64,000 bases of DNA from Diogma glabrata (taxonomy: Eukaryota > Arthropoda > Insecta > Diptera > Cylindrotomidae): positions 82,490,199-82,554,198 of the forward strand of contig OY856186.1 of NCBI GenBank assembly GCA_963693315.1, written 5' to 3'. Below are positions 53,661-64,000 of the stretch, one piece after another (the stretch's first letter is position 1; each line of letters begins with the position of its first letter). The position numbers and the translations under genes were made by a program. The notes beneath the pieces are model-generated. The model saw only the letters and a list, made by a program, of their open reading frames with translations, made no database searches and was not told the origin of the DNA.

Positions 53661-55303
53661 TTTGAATGAATGATGTCTATGTCAAGAACTGCCTAGAGAG
53701 TGAGAACCAACCGCAGGATTCAAAAAGGTAAGGCAATCTAATAATTTAGTTATACATATTTGCTTTTACTTTTACGTGTCAAGTTTATACCGGGTCGGAT
53801 TAAGCAATGGTTCCCTTCTCCTCTGCAATGTGGAAATGGCGGTGTTTATGGGGATGTGGGGGGAAATTATCACGTAACGGATAAAACTCCTGGCACTTCA
53901 CAACCATGGGGTTGATTAGTCAGTAGATTAGTAGAATAGTCAGTTAAAAATAAAAATAATAAAAGAGAACATGGTTTATTAGATTCGATGGTAAGTAGAG
54001 AAGGTAGTCTAATTATTATCTTGTATATGTTGTTCTAACCGCTCATTACTAGGACTACCTGGTTGCCGGATAAAACCTACGACCCCAAATGACTGAGCGA
54101 AGTCGAGAGCGGGATCCGGATCCACAGCCAGGTGGTCAAATCTTTAACGTTGGCCAGGGCAATCTTTACTCCATTTTGGGGGCTCAGGTTGCACTGCGAA
54201 ACGTTACAGAATTTTTATCGAATACGTTTTTAAAATTTTTATTCTTAAATATAAACTTTGTTAGAATAATTAAACTTGAATTTAATTAATTTTCTACTGA
54301 ACACTGTGCCAAGTTTTTCTGTGAAACACTTTTCTTTTAATTAACTTTGGGTTTTTCTCGGACGTAGCCTCAAACTGTTCACGTACCTATCACGTTCACG
54401 TGTTCGCTATTTTGAGTTTGTAGAAATTTGTTGTAGTTAAAAATAATTGTTTTTTGTTTTATTTTGGAGGTTCCGGCGTTTAATATTTAACACCTGGAAG
54501 CTGTAGATTCGTTGCTCGAGCCTCTGGTCTCGAATTATGGCTGCGCCAATTGTGGAGGTTTAGGTGCCCACCTGGACTAATTGTATAGCCTCAAGTGACC
54601 GACTGTGCCAATTGTGGAGGTACAACTATCAGTTGCACCAATTGTGAAAGATGTAGATGACCTACTGCGTCAATTTAAGAGGTTTAAAACCTCTTTTTTT
54701 TTCTTGTAAAAATGTAGTTGACCGACAGGGTCAATTGTGATAATATTATTCCAGGTAATGTCAATTGTAATTTGTTTTAATTCCACCTCTGAAGTGTAGA
54801 AATCTCGACGGTATTGATTTTAGGAGGTTTAAAATCTAATCATCGGTGTTTTAAACTTCCAATCAGTTCGATTATGGAATTTTTGGTAATTTTGCGTTTG
54901 GTACGACTTGGAACCACCCAATTGACCCTTTGATTCTTCGGCTAGCTCACTAAATTGCTATAAATCTAAAAAATATAAAGAGTTGACTACTCACTACTTG
55001 TGGTCCTTTTTCCAGTGATTCTGGTTCTCGTATTTGTTGAGAGAAAACAAATAATTTTCTTTTAAATTATTTTATTGAACACTGTTTTTTGTTAATGAGT
55101 AGTTTTCTTTTTGATTTAATTTTATTGTGAGTGAATAATCACTTTTATTGAGTAATTTAATTAACGACTTTTAATGTGAATAACAACTAATGTTTTGAGC
55201 ACTTTTAATATTTAAGAATTTTAATATCAAATTTATGGATCACTCTTGTAGGATAAATTTCCTATAAATTCAATTTATTGAATTTATTTAATATTTATTG
55301 AAT
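53661..55303. other. Non-coding stretch, retroelement-leader-like, with CAATTGTGGAGGT repeats
   Basis: No gene is recognised. The segment 53800-54200 is GC-richer and contains donor-like GGTAAG. At 54541-54740, variants of TGCGCCAATTGTGGAGGT recur about five times (near 54543, 54606, 54637, 54668, 54728) at irregular 30-60 bp spacing. TTTTATTGAACAC phrases occur again around 54292 and 55072. It could be the leader of an unrecognised LTR element; no LTR pair was found. Confidence 0.4.
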
Positions 55304-55505
55304 ATTTTATTCTGAACTTTAATATGAGCACTTTGGCAAAAATAATTTACTTTAAATGATATTAAACACTTATATTGAATATTTTATTCAGAATTTCAAG
55401 TTGAACACTTTGGCTAAAATAATTTACTTTAAATTGTATCAAACATTTCTATTGAATATTTTATTCTGATTTTTCGATTTGAACACTTTGACAAAAATAA
55501 CTTAT
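55304..55505 (+). repeat. 77-bp tandem repeat, about 2.6 copies
   Basis: TATTTTATTC(T/A)GA followed by GAGCACTTTGGCAAAAATAA-like text and a TTAAACACTTATATTGAA-like end starts at about 55304, 55380 and 55457. The third copy overlaps the C-terminal codons of the ORF at 55461-55841, which suggests that the coding end has been replaced by repeat sequence. Confidence 0.75.
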
Positions 55506-55841
55506 TAATTCAAATTCCCTCAAAATTTTTAATAAATGCTTAATGGGATTAACTGATACATTATGTAAAATTGTCCATTTCATTAATTTTGTCTTTAAAA
55601 TACTAATATTGTTTAAATGATCTAAATTCTCAGAAGCGTAAGTTGTCTTATCATCCGATGAATCGGAAATCAGAATATTTTCAAATAAATAACTTCCTTC
55701 TGAAATAGGATAATTAGGTACGATAAAATCGTCCTCAAAATGCTCACGATTAGAGTCAGTTTCTTGAGAAACATTTACCGGAATATTTAAATTAGATTGT
55801 AAATTTAAACTGCATTCTATATTTAAACTAGTTTCTACCAT
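55461..55841 (-). CDS. Short transposon-type ORF, probably truncated
   Basis: ATG at 55841 opens 126 codons. The N-terminal 95 residues are acidic and Ser/Asn-rich (ISDSSDDKTTYASENLDH), followed by KLMKWTILHNVSVNPIKHLL and KILREFE. The pattern L(K/R).WA..h.I..na...LLkiLr is one I recall from proteins of insect DNA transposons, where it precedes the transposase proper. Here the frame runs into the 77-bp repeat and stops, so the catalytic part is absent. Function unknown; call rests on one motif. Confidence 0.45.
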   Translation of the reverse strand: MVETSLNIECSLNLQSNLNIPVNVSQETDSNREHFEDDFIVPNYPISEGSYLFENILISDSSDDKTTYASENLDHLNNISILKTKLMKWTILHNVSVNPIKHLLKILREFELISYFCQSVQIEKSE

Positions 55842-56729
55842 TTCAGAAACAATTCGATATTGTTATAACCGGGGTTAGTTTTAATTTAAATAAAACACTT
55901 AAATTTTGTTTAGAATAAAATTTATGAGAGTTTTATTTCTTTAATTTATTTTTATTTAACTTTAATTTTATGTTTCACTAGCTTTGATTGTATCGATTGA
56001 GAATATTTATTTTGCACTATTATTATTTACTTATAACACATAGATTTGCATGATTTTTACTTGCACTTTGAACAGACTTATATTATTGCGAGTTTTTTCT
56101 GGAACTGCTATTCTCAAACTATATTGCTTGAATTGTATTATTAAACCTATATAAAAAACTAAAGACTGACTGTGAGTCTTATAAATATTCTGTTTAAAAT
56201 TACTCGACTTTAGACAACTACTGTATTGACTGACTTAAACTCTTCGAATTATGTTATGAACTACTCACTGACTGATATTAACTGTGTTACTTGAATTTCT
56301 TACTTTAAAACTACTTTCTTAAACTCTATCTTTAAACTACATTTATTTTCTTAAAAACTAAATCTTATATACTAAACTTTGATTTTATTACATTATAGAA
56401 AAACAAAATAGGAATAATTTTTTATTAAATTTTATATTATGGAAAAGGATTTGTCGGAGGATTATATAAAAGGAATTATGCAATATTGTAACTTATTTCT
56501 AAGAAACTTAAACAGAGAAGTGTGAAATTTGTTTAATGTTTTATTTTGCTCTAACATGATTTTAAAGGTTATTAGCATGAGAAATATTAATGTTATAGTT
56601 ATTTTTTTGTTTGAGAAGGTTTATTTGGAAAACATGTTGATTCAATATTTTAAAACGATATGTGAACTGAAAAGGATTGTCGGCAAAAATAAAAAGACTT
56701 ATTCTTAGTATGAACTAAAATTGGGATAA
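55842..56729. other. AT-rich stretch, nothing recognised
   Basis: Simple AT-rich sequence with many TTATTT/ACTTTA words. No open frame with recognisable motifs, no clear repeats beyond low complexity. Confidence 0.5.
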
Positions 56730-57060
56730 CTGATATTATTTAGCTACAAAAAACATCAAAAATGTAAATTTTAGTTCGTGAAAAAGGTGCAGTTTAAAGT
56801 TTAATAGTCAAAACTATCTGTTCAGTACAAAAAGAAGTGATATCCTGTGTCAAGTAGAAACGAGTGTAAAACAAAACATTACCAAATAATTAGGTGTTCT
56901 ACATGATTTGAAATACTTACTTTGTCTCTCGGATTAGAGACTAGAATTAGAAACAACTTTAACTAACTAGGTATTAAAACAAAAGTTTCTAGTAAAAGTA
57001 AAAGTACAAAACAATATTTAATTTGAATAAAATTCTTTATTTTCTTGGTTTAAAGCCTAT

Positions 57061-57569
57061 TTGTATTGTAATGAGAAAGAAAGAAGAAAGATTGTCTCGA
57101 TTCCGTATATAAAGAATTTATACGAACAGATTAATGGTATGTTAAGTAAATACGACATCAAAATGGTGGGCAAACCAGCATCAAATTTAAACCAACTGAT
57201 GTTCTCGGCGCGCCAGGACAAAATTCCGAAATCGGAACAGAAGAATGTGATATACCAGACAACTTGTAATTGTCCAGCAACCTACACCGGTCGCACTACA
57301 CAACTGCTAGAAAAAAGAATTTACCAACACAATAAAGACTCCAAAGGTAATAAGGAGACGGATAGTAGTGCTAGTGCACTTTCTTTACATCTGAAGGCGG
57401 AAAACCACTTAATATCACTGGCGATGTCAAGATATTAGATAAAGATAAGAATCAGACAAAACTGCAAATTTTGGAAATGCTACACATAAAAAGAAGTTCT
57501 AACTCTATCAACACACAAAAAGATGCACATTACCTACACAATTACTATAACTCAGTTTTGAATAAGTAG
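57061..57569 (+). pseudogene. Penelope-like retroelement, GIY-YIG endonuclease end
   Basis: The frame reads KIVSIPYIKNLYEQI, FSARQDKIPKSEQKN, then VIYQTTCNCPATYTGRTTQL and LEKRIYQHNKDSKG. VIY..tC.c...Y.GrT...L..R...H is the GIY-YIG-type endonuclease module that follows RT in Penelope-like elements. Near 57400 the frame breaks; the neighbouring frame continues GKPLNITGDVKILDKDKNQT through KLQILEMLHIKRSSNSIN to TAG 57567-57569, the conserved tail. RT is absent, so the copy is 5'-truncated and frameshifted. Confidence 0.75.
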
Positions 57570-58214
57570 CTCAATGTTTCGACGCTAGTGTTTATGGACC
57601 ATGATGTTTAGTGAATATTGATAATGGAAAATTAACAGAGGGGAAGAATTGTATTTATTCTTTCGGTTTTTGTGTTTTTTTGGTTTTTCTGTTAGTTGAA
57701 TTTAATAAATATATGACTTTTAATGCAATTTTACACAATTAATGTTGACGAAGGAAAACTGAAGGTTTTTTTTTAAATAGTTAAATTGTTTTTAAAAAAA
57801 AAAAAAAGAATTTGTGTTTTTTGGTTTACTATTGTTTTTAAATTATTTTTATGTATAGTTGAATGTGAATAGTAAATAGTATAATTTGTTTTTAACATGT
57901 TTAGAAGAAGTATTTAGTCTTTAAGAAAGTTAAAGGTAATTCAAATTTTTACAGCACTCAAGTAACGCTTTAAACGTTATAATTTATTATTTGTTCTTGT
58001 TTTTATGTCTTTTAATCAGCTTTTTGTTGTTCTCAATTTTAGTGATTTTAAAAAATAGAATAGAGAAATAAAAGAATTTTTTATGAGAATGATGCGAATA
58101 AAATCGTCGAAACGCGTCAAAAATTATAATGTAATAAAAAAATAAATAAAATTACCCAAGAAAATAAAGAATTTTATTCAAATTATAAAAATCAAGCCTA
58201 ATATCCTATTACAC

Positions 58215-58600
58215 AAAATAATATTTGTTTATTTATTTATATTCGAATTCGCATTCCACATTTGCGAATGCGATATTTATACGATTGACTGAATCGAGAG
58301 AAGTGCAGAACCATCACGAAACCTCAGTGACAGCTAAGACTTTTATTTAATGAGAAATATTATATACAAAATGAAAATTCTATAAAAGAAATGCAAGCTA
58401 ATTTATTAGTTAGTATTTTATACTGCAGACCCTAGTTTGTAGATTAAGAACATGTTATTTGAACGGAATTTCATTAGAATTATAATCTGTTAGTCCTGAG
58501 GTTTCGTGATGGTTCCGCACTTCTCTGGATTCAGTCGATCGTATAAATATCGCATTCCACATTTGCATTCGAATATAAATAAATAAATAAATATTATTTT
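58215..58600. mobile_element. Foldback/MITE with ~110-bp inverted arms
   Basis: The left arm (CGCATTCCACATTTGCGAAT, GCGATATTTATACGATTGAC, AGAAGTGCAGAACCATCACG, AAACCTCAG) is mirrored at 58495-58590 with few mismatches. The ends lie in (ATTT)n/(AAAT)n text, so the exact borders and TSD are uncertain. It interrupts the right arm of the surrounding inverted repeat, so it is the later insertion. Confidence 0.75.
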
Positions 58601-58875
58601 GTACTTTTACTTTTACTAGAAACTTTTGTTTTAATACCTAGTTAGTTGAAGTTGTTTCTAATTCTAATCTCTAATTCTAATCCCTAATCAAATCATGTAA
58701 AACACCTAATTCTTTGGAAATGTTTTGTTTTGCACTCGTTTCTACTTGACACAGGATATCACTTCTTTTTGTACTGAACAGATAGTTTTGACTATTAAAC
58801 TTTAAACTGCACCTTTTTCACGAACTAAAATTTACATTTTGGATGTTTTTTGTAGCTAATATCACGATTTTTTGT

Positions 58876-59850
58876 ACTAAATAATAAATTTTATGAGCTT
58901 GGATTATAATGAAATAAATAATAATATTAATAATAGGTAATTATTTCATTTTGATATAAGAAATTTGAATGTTTGTCATCGATTTATTTGTATACCAACT
59001 TTAACGATTGATTGAATTATTTCCAATTTTTCTGCGTTTATAAAAACAACATACCCAATAATCCGCAAGATATATAATTATAATGTATTTTTATGTCAAC
59101 ATACAAACCAAATACATTCTTTTTAAAAGATTAGCAAAAATCAGACTAAATTTAAATGATTTTTTGTGGGCTTATATTTACCCTGAATTTTAATAAAATA
59201 TATGTACAAAACTAAAAAAAATTTATCACGCATTCAAATATAAGAACTGGATCTTTTATTCGAAACTCGAAAGCTCTTCTATTCGAAAATTCGGGGAGAC
59301 TGTAGTTACTCTTCCTTAGATATTTATTCAATGATGCACCTATTAGATACTAGTGTAAGTTTAGTGTTAATTGATTTACCACATTTAGTAAAAATTAGCA
59401 TCAATTGGAATGCAGTCTTAACATATATTAGGTAAACATACCGTCTAGATTGATAATATTCAAAAATATATTAAAACGTTTGTCTTTTTCGAAATAAAAA
59501 TTTTAATCTTTCGAAACTAAAAAATGTATGAAGCCAAAAATTGTCCATATTTTAGAACACATTGATACCAACACAAAAACATTAAATTTTCCATCAACCG
59601 GTTGTCATTTGTTCGCAATTTTTTTTGTAAATTTTTATTACTGTTCAAAAAGATAAGCAACAAAAGAATTAAATATTTTATTTATTTATTTATTTCTTTA
59701 TTTAGATAAATAAATTTAAATTAATTCGACAATGTATGTTCTAATTGAGTAAAATATGTTTTTATAAATTTACAATGGAGCCAAATTCAGATATGTGTAT
59801 ATTAAATGAACAAAATGGTAGTAAAGCAGAAATCTCAGAAGAGGGTCATT
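58876..59850. other. AT-rich stretch, nothing recognised
   Basis: No gene or clear repeat. A run of TTTATTTATTTATTTC near 59680 is simple sequence. Confidence 0.5.
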
Positions 59851-59854
59851 CCAT

Positions 59855-60260
59855 GGTAACTCAGGTTACATTTGACACATATGTTGTCTGGTTTTACGCT
59901 TATTCTACCTAAAATAAATTTTCTAAAAGAACAATTCAATTTTTTTTAACTTTTAACTGATTTTAACTTAATTTAGAAATATCAAAATATGTTATAAGTA
60001 TCATAATTGTTCAACAATAAATTATTTTCTGTTGGTAACTTAGGTTACCTAAAATGGACATGGAATATTACTTGGTTCTTTAAGAACTTCAAACTCCGCT
60101 CTTATTGAAATTTTAAATTGATAAAATGTATCCTGAATAAATCTATAGAGTCCAAGCTACATTAAATTTTACATTTGAATGTAAAAATCTATGTTGATTT
60201 TTTTTTATTAATTTTTTTACTTGGTAACTCAGGCTACGAAATTTGGGTAACTCAGGTTAC
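59855..60260 (+). repeat. Four palindromic sites GGTAACTCAGGTTAC
   Basis: Sites lie at 59855, 60034 (CTTAGG variant), 60223 (GGCTAC variant) and 60246. GGTAAC and GTTACC are inverted around a CTCA/CTTA core, i.e. operator-like dyads. The first is preceded by GGGTCATTCCAT, very like GGGTAATTCCAT in front of the set at 46617. Spacing 179/189 resembles 178/197 there. Probably transposase-binding sites at the end of a DNA transposon. Confidence 0.65.
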
Positions 60261-60667
60261 ATATCACTTTTAACAATGTTCTTCAATAGTTATTTCAGTA
60301 TTCCCTTTGGAATTTGGATTCAACTCCAACTTTTTTCATTCTTTATATGTGAAGAATTAAAATTAACTGTGTTTTTAGTATTTTAATTTAAAAAAAAGTC
60401 AGACAAGTGCGAATAAAATTCGCTCGTCAAGGGTTCCGTGAATGTAAAGAAAACAATATCAAAATAATTTACATAAAGTTGTGTTGTAAAGGGTTTATAT
60501 TGCCAGACCATAGACACATAAAAACTAAATGGTTCATCGTAAATATCAATAGTTAATGTCAATCTCATCTATATTGATCGAAATGATATAAAAAATATTA
60601 CTTTAGGTTAAATTATATCCATAGCTATTTATGGTAGCTAAGGAACGACTCAATTCTGTTAAACAAC

Positions 60668-61200
60668 GACGAAATTTAGGGGTGGAGTGGTGTTAACGCT
60701 AATAATAGGACTTTTTTGACAATAATTCAAAAACTGTGCATCGCAAGATTCTAAAATAATTGTAATGTTTCTTAATTTTGGTGTTCTTTCAAATGACACT
60801 CATGCGAGCCAAAAAACCTTTTTTTCACGATTCCCCACTCCTATCCCCTAAACACGTAGAATTAAAACTACTTGAGGCTTCGCTATATTTTTCGTTAAGG
60901 GTTTATTAAATTTCCTATCTCTATGAATTTTTTCAAATTTTTCTGTCAATCAACGAAGAAACGTATAGGGAGGAGGGACCAACCTTTTGTTGCACTTTTT
61001 TGAGAATAATTCAAAAACGGTGCATCGCAAAATTCTAAAAAAACTGTATTGTTTTTTAATTTTGGTGCTCTATCAAATGACATCATGCGGGTCATGCGGG
61101 TCAAAAAAACAATTTTTCACCCTTCCCCACTCCCATCCCCTAAACACATAGAAATAAAATCACTTGAAGCTTCGCTATATTTTTCGTGTTCCATAGAATT
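60668..61200 (+). repeat. Satellite: two older, diverged copies of the ~288-bp unit
   Basis: Two units, about 60705-60990 and 61000-61200 (the second cut short), share AATTCAAAAACTGTGCATCGC, TTTCAAATGACA(C)TCATGC, CCCACTCC(C/T)ATCCCCTAAAC and CTTCGCTATATTTTTCG with the main array, but are clearly more diverged. Confidence 0.8.
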
Positions 61201-61390
61201 ATAGGCTCATCGCTTTACTAAAATTTTCAGTTCTTTCTATAGCAACAATTTTTTTGTGTTAGATTACATAAGTTCGACATTTGAGTCGGTGCTTGAAAAA
61301 CAACGTATAATTTTAACAATATTTAAAATTAACAAAAGATCAATGTTTGACTTAAACAATAGCATATTAAACAAATATTAACCCTAAAAT

Positions 61391-61620
61391 AATTGCAGGT
61401 TATCGAACTTACCATTCAATTAAAACTCAACATTTTCTAAAGTTATACAAGAAATTTATTAAACCAGTAATTATGAATGGATTACAAACGTGGATCTTAA
61501 CACAAACTAACAAATCACATCAATCTGATTTGAACCTTGAGAATTTACGCCACCTTTTGGGCCCACTTATGGCATACAATACAATAGATAGTAAAGGACC
61601 GTGATAATTTTAAAAATAAA
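61391..61620 (+). pseudogene. LINE RT C-terminal relic inside the satellite
   Basis: The + strand reads IIAGYRTYHSIKTQHFLK, then LYKKFIKPVIMNGLQTWILT and QTNKSHQSDLNLENLRHLLG plus PLMAYN. This parallels IAAGNRTFYSIKPLLG, LYKTLIRPVVMYGSQTWTLT and RKILRYIFGPL of the LINE at 18539-21883. It is a decayed relative of that family, separating the older satellite copies from the main array. Confidence 0.65.
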
Positions 61621-61814
61621 GTTCTTTCTTTTGGATAACTGGTTATATTCACTCTAAAAAAGTTGCAAAATTAAGAATTGCTCTAAGAATCAGTACAAAG
61701 GATGACATGACTAAAAATGTACACGCCAGTCCCACTCAATATTGCTCTCGGGTTAAAAAGCTTTATTTCACCTTACCATTCCTACCCTTTCAAAACGATT
61801 AATAAATATTTGAT

Positions 61815-63420
61815 ACACGGGGAGACGGTCTGAATTTTGAACATTTTTGATCATAACTCAAAAACTGTGCACCGCAAAATTATAAAAAAAATTGCAATGA
61901 TTTTTAAAATAGGTGCTCTTTCAAATGACACTCCATTCGCTTGGGTCAAAAAAAGTTTTTTTTTACCCTCTCTACCCCGGTGCCCTAAACACACAGAAAT
62001 ATAATTATTTGAGACTTCGGTATAATTTTCATACAAAATTTACCAAATTTCCTAGCTCTGTGAATTTTTTCAAATTTTTCTGTCAATCAGTGTCGGAACG
62101 TAGGGGAGGGAACGGTTTGAATTTTGCAGTTTTTTGTCCATAACTCAAAAACTGTGCACCGCAAAATTAAAAAAAAAAATTGCAACGAATTCTAAATTAG
62201 GTGCTCTTTCAAATGACACCCCACTCGCTTGGGTCAAAAAAGTTTTTTTTTTACCCTCTTTACCCCGGTCCCCTAAATACTCAGAAATATAATTATTTGA
62301 GACTTCGGTATAATTTTCATACAAAATTTACCAAATTGCCTAGCTCTGTGAATTTTTACAAATTTTTCTGTCAATCAGTGTCGAAACGTAGGGGGGGGGA
62401 ACGGTTTTAATTTTGCACTTTTTTGTCCATAACTCAAAAACTGTGCACCGAAAATTTCTAAAAAAAATTGCAACAAATTCTAAATTAGGTGCTCTTTCAA
62501 ATGACACCCCACTCGCTTGGGTCAAAAAAGTTTTTTTTTTACCCTCTCTACCCCGGTCCCCTAAACACACAGAAATATAATTATTTGAGACTTCGCTATA
62601 ATTTTCATACAAAATTTACCAAATTGCCTAACTCTGTGAATTTTTCCAAATTTTTCTGTCAATCAGTGTCGAAACGAAGGGGGGGGGGAACGGTTTGAAT
62701 TTTGCACTTTTTTGTCCATAACTCAAAAACTGTGCACCGCAAAATTATAAAAAAAACTGCAACGAATTCTAAATTAGGTGTTCTTTCAAATGACACCCCA
62801 CTCGCTTGGGTCAAAAAAGTTTTTTTTTTACCCTCTTTACCCCGGTCCCCTAAACACACAGAAATATAATTATTTGAGACTTCGCTATAATTTTCATACA
62901 AAATTTACCAAATTTCCTAGCTCTGTGAATTTTTCCAAATTTTTCTGTCAATCAGTGTCGAAACGAAGGGGGGGGGAACGGTTTGAATTTTGCACTTTTT
63001 TGTCCATAACTCAAAAACTGTGCACCGCAAAATTATAAAAAAAACTGCAACGAATTTTAAATTAGGTGCTCTTTCAAATGACACCCCACTCGCTTGGGTC
63101 AAAAAAGTTTTTTTTTTACCCTCTTTACCCCGGTCCCCTAAACACACAGAAATATAATTATTTGAGACTTCGCTATAATTTTCATACAAAATTTACCAAA
63201 TTGCCTAACTTTGTGAATTTTTCCAAATTTTTCTGTCAATCAGTGTCGAAACGAAGGGGGGGGGAACGGTATGTTTTTGACAATAACTCAAAAACTGTGC
63301 ACCGCAAAATTCTAAAAAAAATTGCTATGATTTCTAAATTAGGTGCTCTTTCAAATGACACCCCACTTGACCACATTTTAAATAGTGTTTTTACCCCTCC
63401 TCATTTCTACCCCCTTAATA
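61815..63420 (+). repeat. Satellite array, ~288-bp unit, about 5.6 copies
   Basis: Units carry ATAACTCAAAAACTGTGCAC at about 61855, 62140, 62429, 62717, 63006 and 63287, then GGTGCTCTTTCAAATGACAC, ACCCTCT(C/T)TACCCCGG, ACAGAAATATAATTATTTGA and CTGTCAATCAGTGTCGAAAC. Poly-G runs of 6-9 at each unit joint vary in length. Copies within the array are mostly 93-97% alike by eye; the last is truncated. Open frames on both strands repeat with the unit and show no independent sign of coding. Confidence 0.92.
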
Positions 63421-64000
63421 AATCTAATTATGAGAATATGACACTTTTATATATTTTTTATTAAAACTGTACTAATTTTTCTATCATTCCAAATACATTT
63501 GAAAATTTTCGATCAGTTAGGTTCGGAGCTAATCGAGTTAAGAAAACACGAAGAAAACGTCATTATTCAGAATTATACAAAAAATGGTGAGTTGTAAAAT
63601 TCCAAAATAAATTTTTAAGAAATACTGAAATGAAGCCCTTTCATATGATACCCTACTTGAATCTATAAAAAAATCTATTTTCTCAAAGGTCTCACATCGA
63701 ACCCCTGTAAACCAAATGAAAACCACTTTAGTTTTATTTGTATTCGTCATTTCATGTGGACAGATTAGTTTTATACACATGCCAAATTTCAAGTCCATAG
63801 CATTTATAGTTTACGAGATAATCGATATAATGTGAAAAACTCGTTTTACTCTCACCAATAGTGTTCCGTATAAAAAACGGAACCCTAAAAAGTTGAAAAA
63901 AATGAATATATGGAGTTTAAGGCATGCAAATCAAAAAAAACATTTTTTGTTCTCCAAAATCACACAACAATGTGCTCACAATTTAGCACAAATTTTAGTG
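63421..64000. other. Diverged satellite-related flank
   Basis: No gene is recognised. CTTTCATATGATACCCTACTTG and an ATTTTTCTATC phrase suggest a highly diverged satellite unit around 63540-63720. GTTCCGTataaaaaACGGAAC at 63863-63883 is a small hairpin. GGTTCCGTGAATG near 60429 resembles it, so these may be borders of the element from which the satellite arose. Confidence 0.4.

Larger units (their letters stand above)
56730..58875. repeat. Large inverted repeat enclosing a Penelope-like fragment and a foldback element
   Basis: The left arm is about 56730-57050. It matches, inverted, about 58157-58190 plus 58592-58875 (for example CTTGACACAGGATATCACTT at right, AAGTGATATCCTGTGTCAAG at left). 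The right arm is split by the foldback at 58215-58600. Arm identity is high, roughly 90% or more. Penelope-like elements often carry inverted or partly tandem terminal repeats, and this enclosing structure fits that. Confidence 0.75.

Noticed and set aside
61851..63189. Family of 60-90-codon ORFs on both strands (MYENY.., MLFQM..)
   Set aside because: They are the satellite unit read in two directions; poly-G/poly-T length changes shift the frames from copy to copy.

Overview
The window looks like a piece of an AT-rich insect nuclear genome, probably dipteran. It carries spliceosomal introns with GT/AG borders, insect-type Gypsy, non-LTR, Helitron, Penelope-like and hAT elements, and a primer-binding site that matches my recollection of the 3' end of fly tRNA-Lys(CTT). 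I see no intact host gene. Almost everything recognisable is transposable-element sequence, much of it nested, plus decayed pieces of two host genes. Positions were read by eye; boundaries given to the base rest on terminal sequences or target-site duplications (TSDs), the others are approximate.

1-2395: the 3' part of a Gypsy pol (integrase), then AT-rich sequence with a diverged direct repeat. 2396-21994: a Plk4/SAK (polo-like kinase 4) pseudogene that kept its introns. It is split by a Jockey-superfamily LINE at 2557-18281 and by a nearly complete endonuclease/RT LINE at 18539-21883 (11-bp TSD). The first LINE is itself split by a ~670-bp retroposon (2812-3480), a 2.0-kb terminal-inverted-repeat element (4032-6047) and an 11.1-kb LTR element (6287-17399). 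The LTR element has 3.5-kb LTRs, a tRNA-Lys primer-binding site and strong hairpins in its leader, but no recognisable gag or pol; its internal region holds the relic of an intronless DEAD-box RNA helicase.

21995-24764: AT-rich sequence with transposase relics. 24765-40058: Helitron A (+), interrupted by a nearly intact Gypsy element on the minus strand (24777-31258) and by a second, almost identical Helitron B on the minus strand (31595-35997). Subtracting the insertions leaves 4405 bp for A against 4403 bp for B, and two visible single-base differences account for the gap. Both Helitrons carry the same truncated helicase and the same 474-bp palindromic 3' end.

40059-52193: hAT relic, LTR relic, Gypsy gag/protease fragment, a hairpin-rich segment, an unidentified transposon-type ORF, a 596-bp MITE, a GGGGCCC-ended TIR element and a decayed Tigger/pogo element. 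52194-64000: tandem-repeat clusters, a short ORF of transposon type, a Penelope-like 3' fragment inside a large inverted repeat, palindromic transposase-site-like repeats, and a ~288-bp satellite array interrupted by a LINE relic.

There is no pathway or operon. The relationships between parts are insertional: the window is a stratigraphy of transposition events whose relative order can mostly be read from the nesting.
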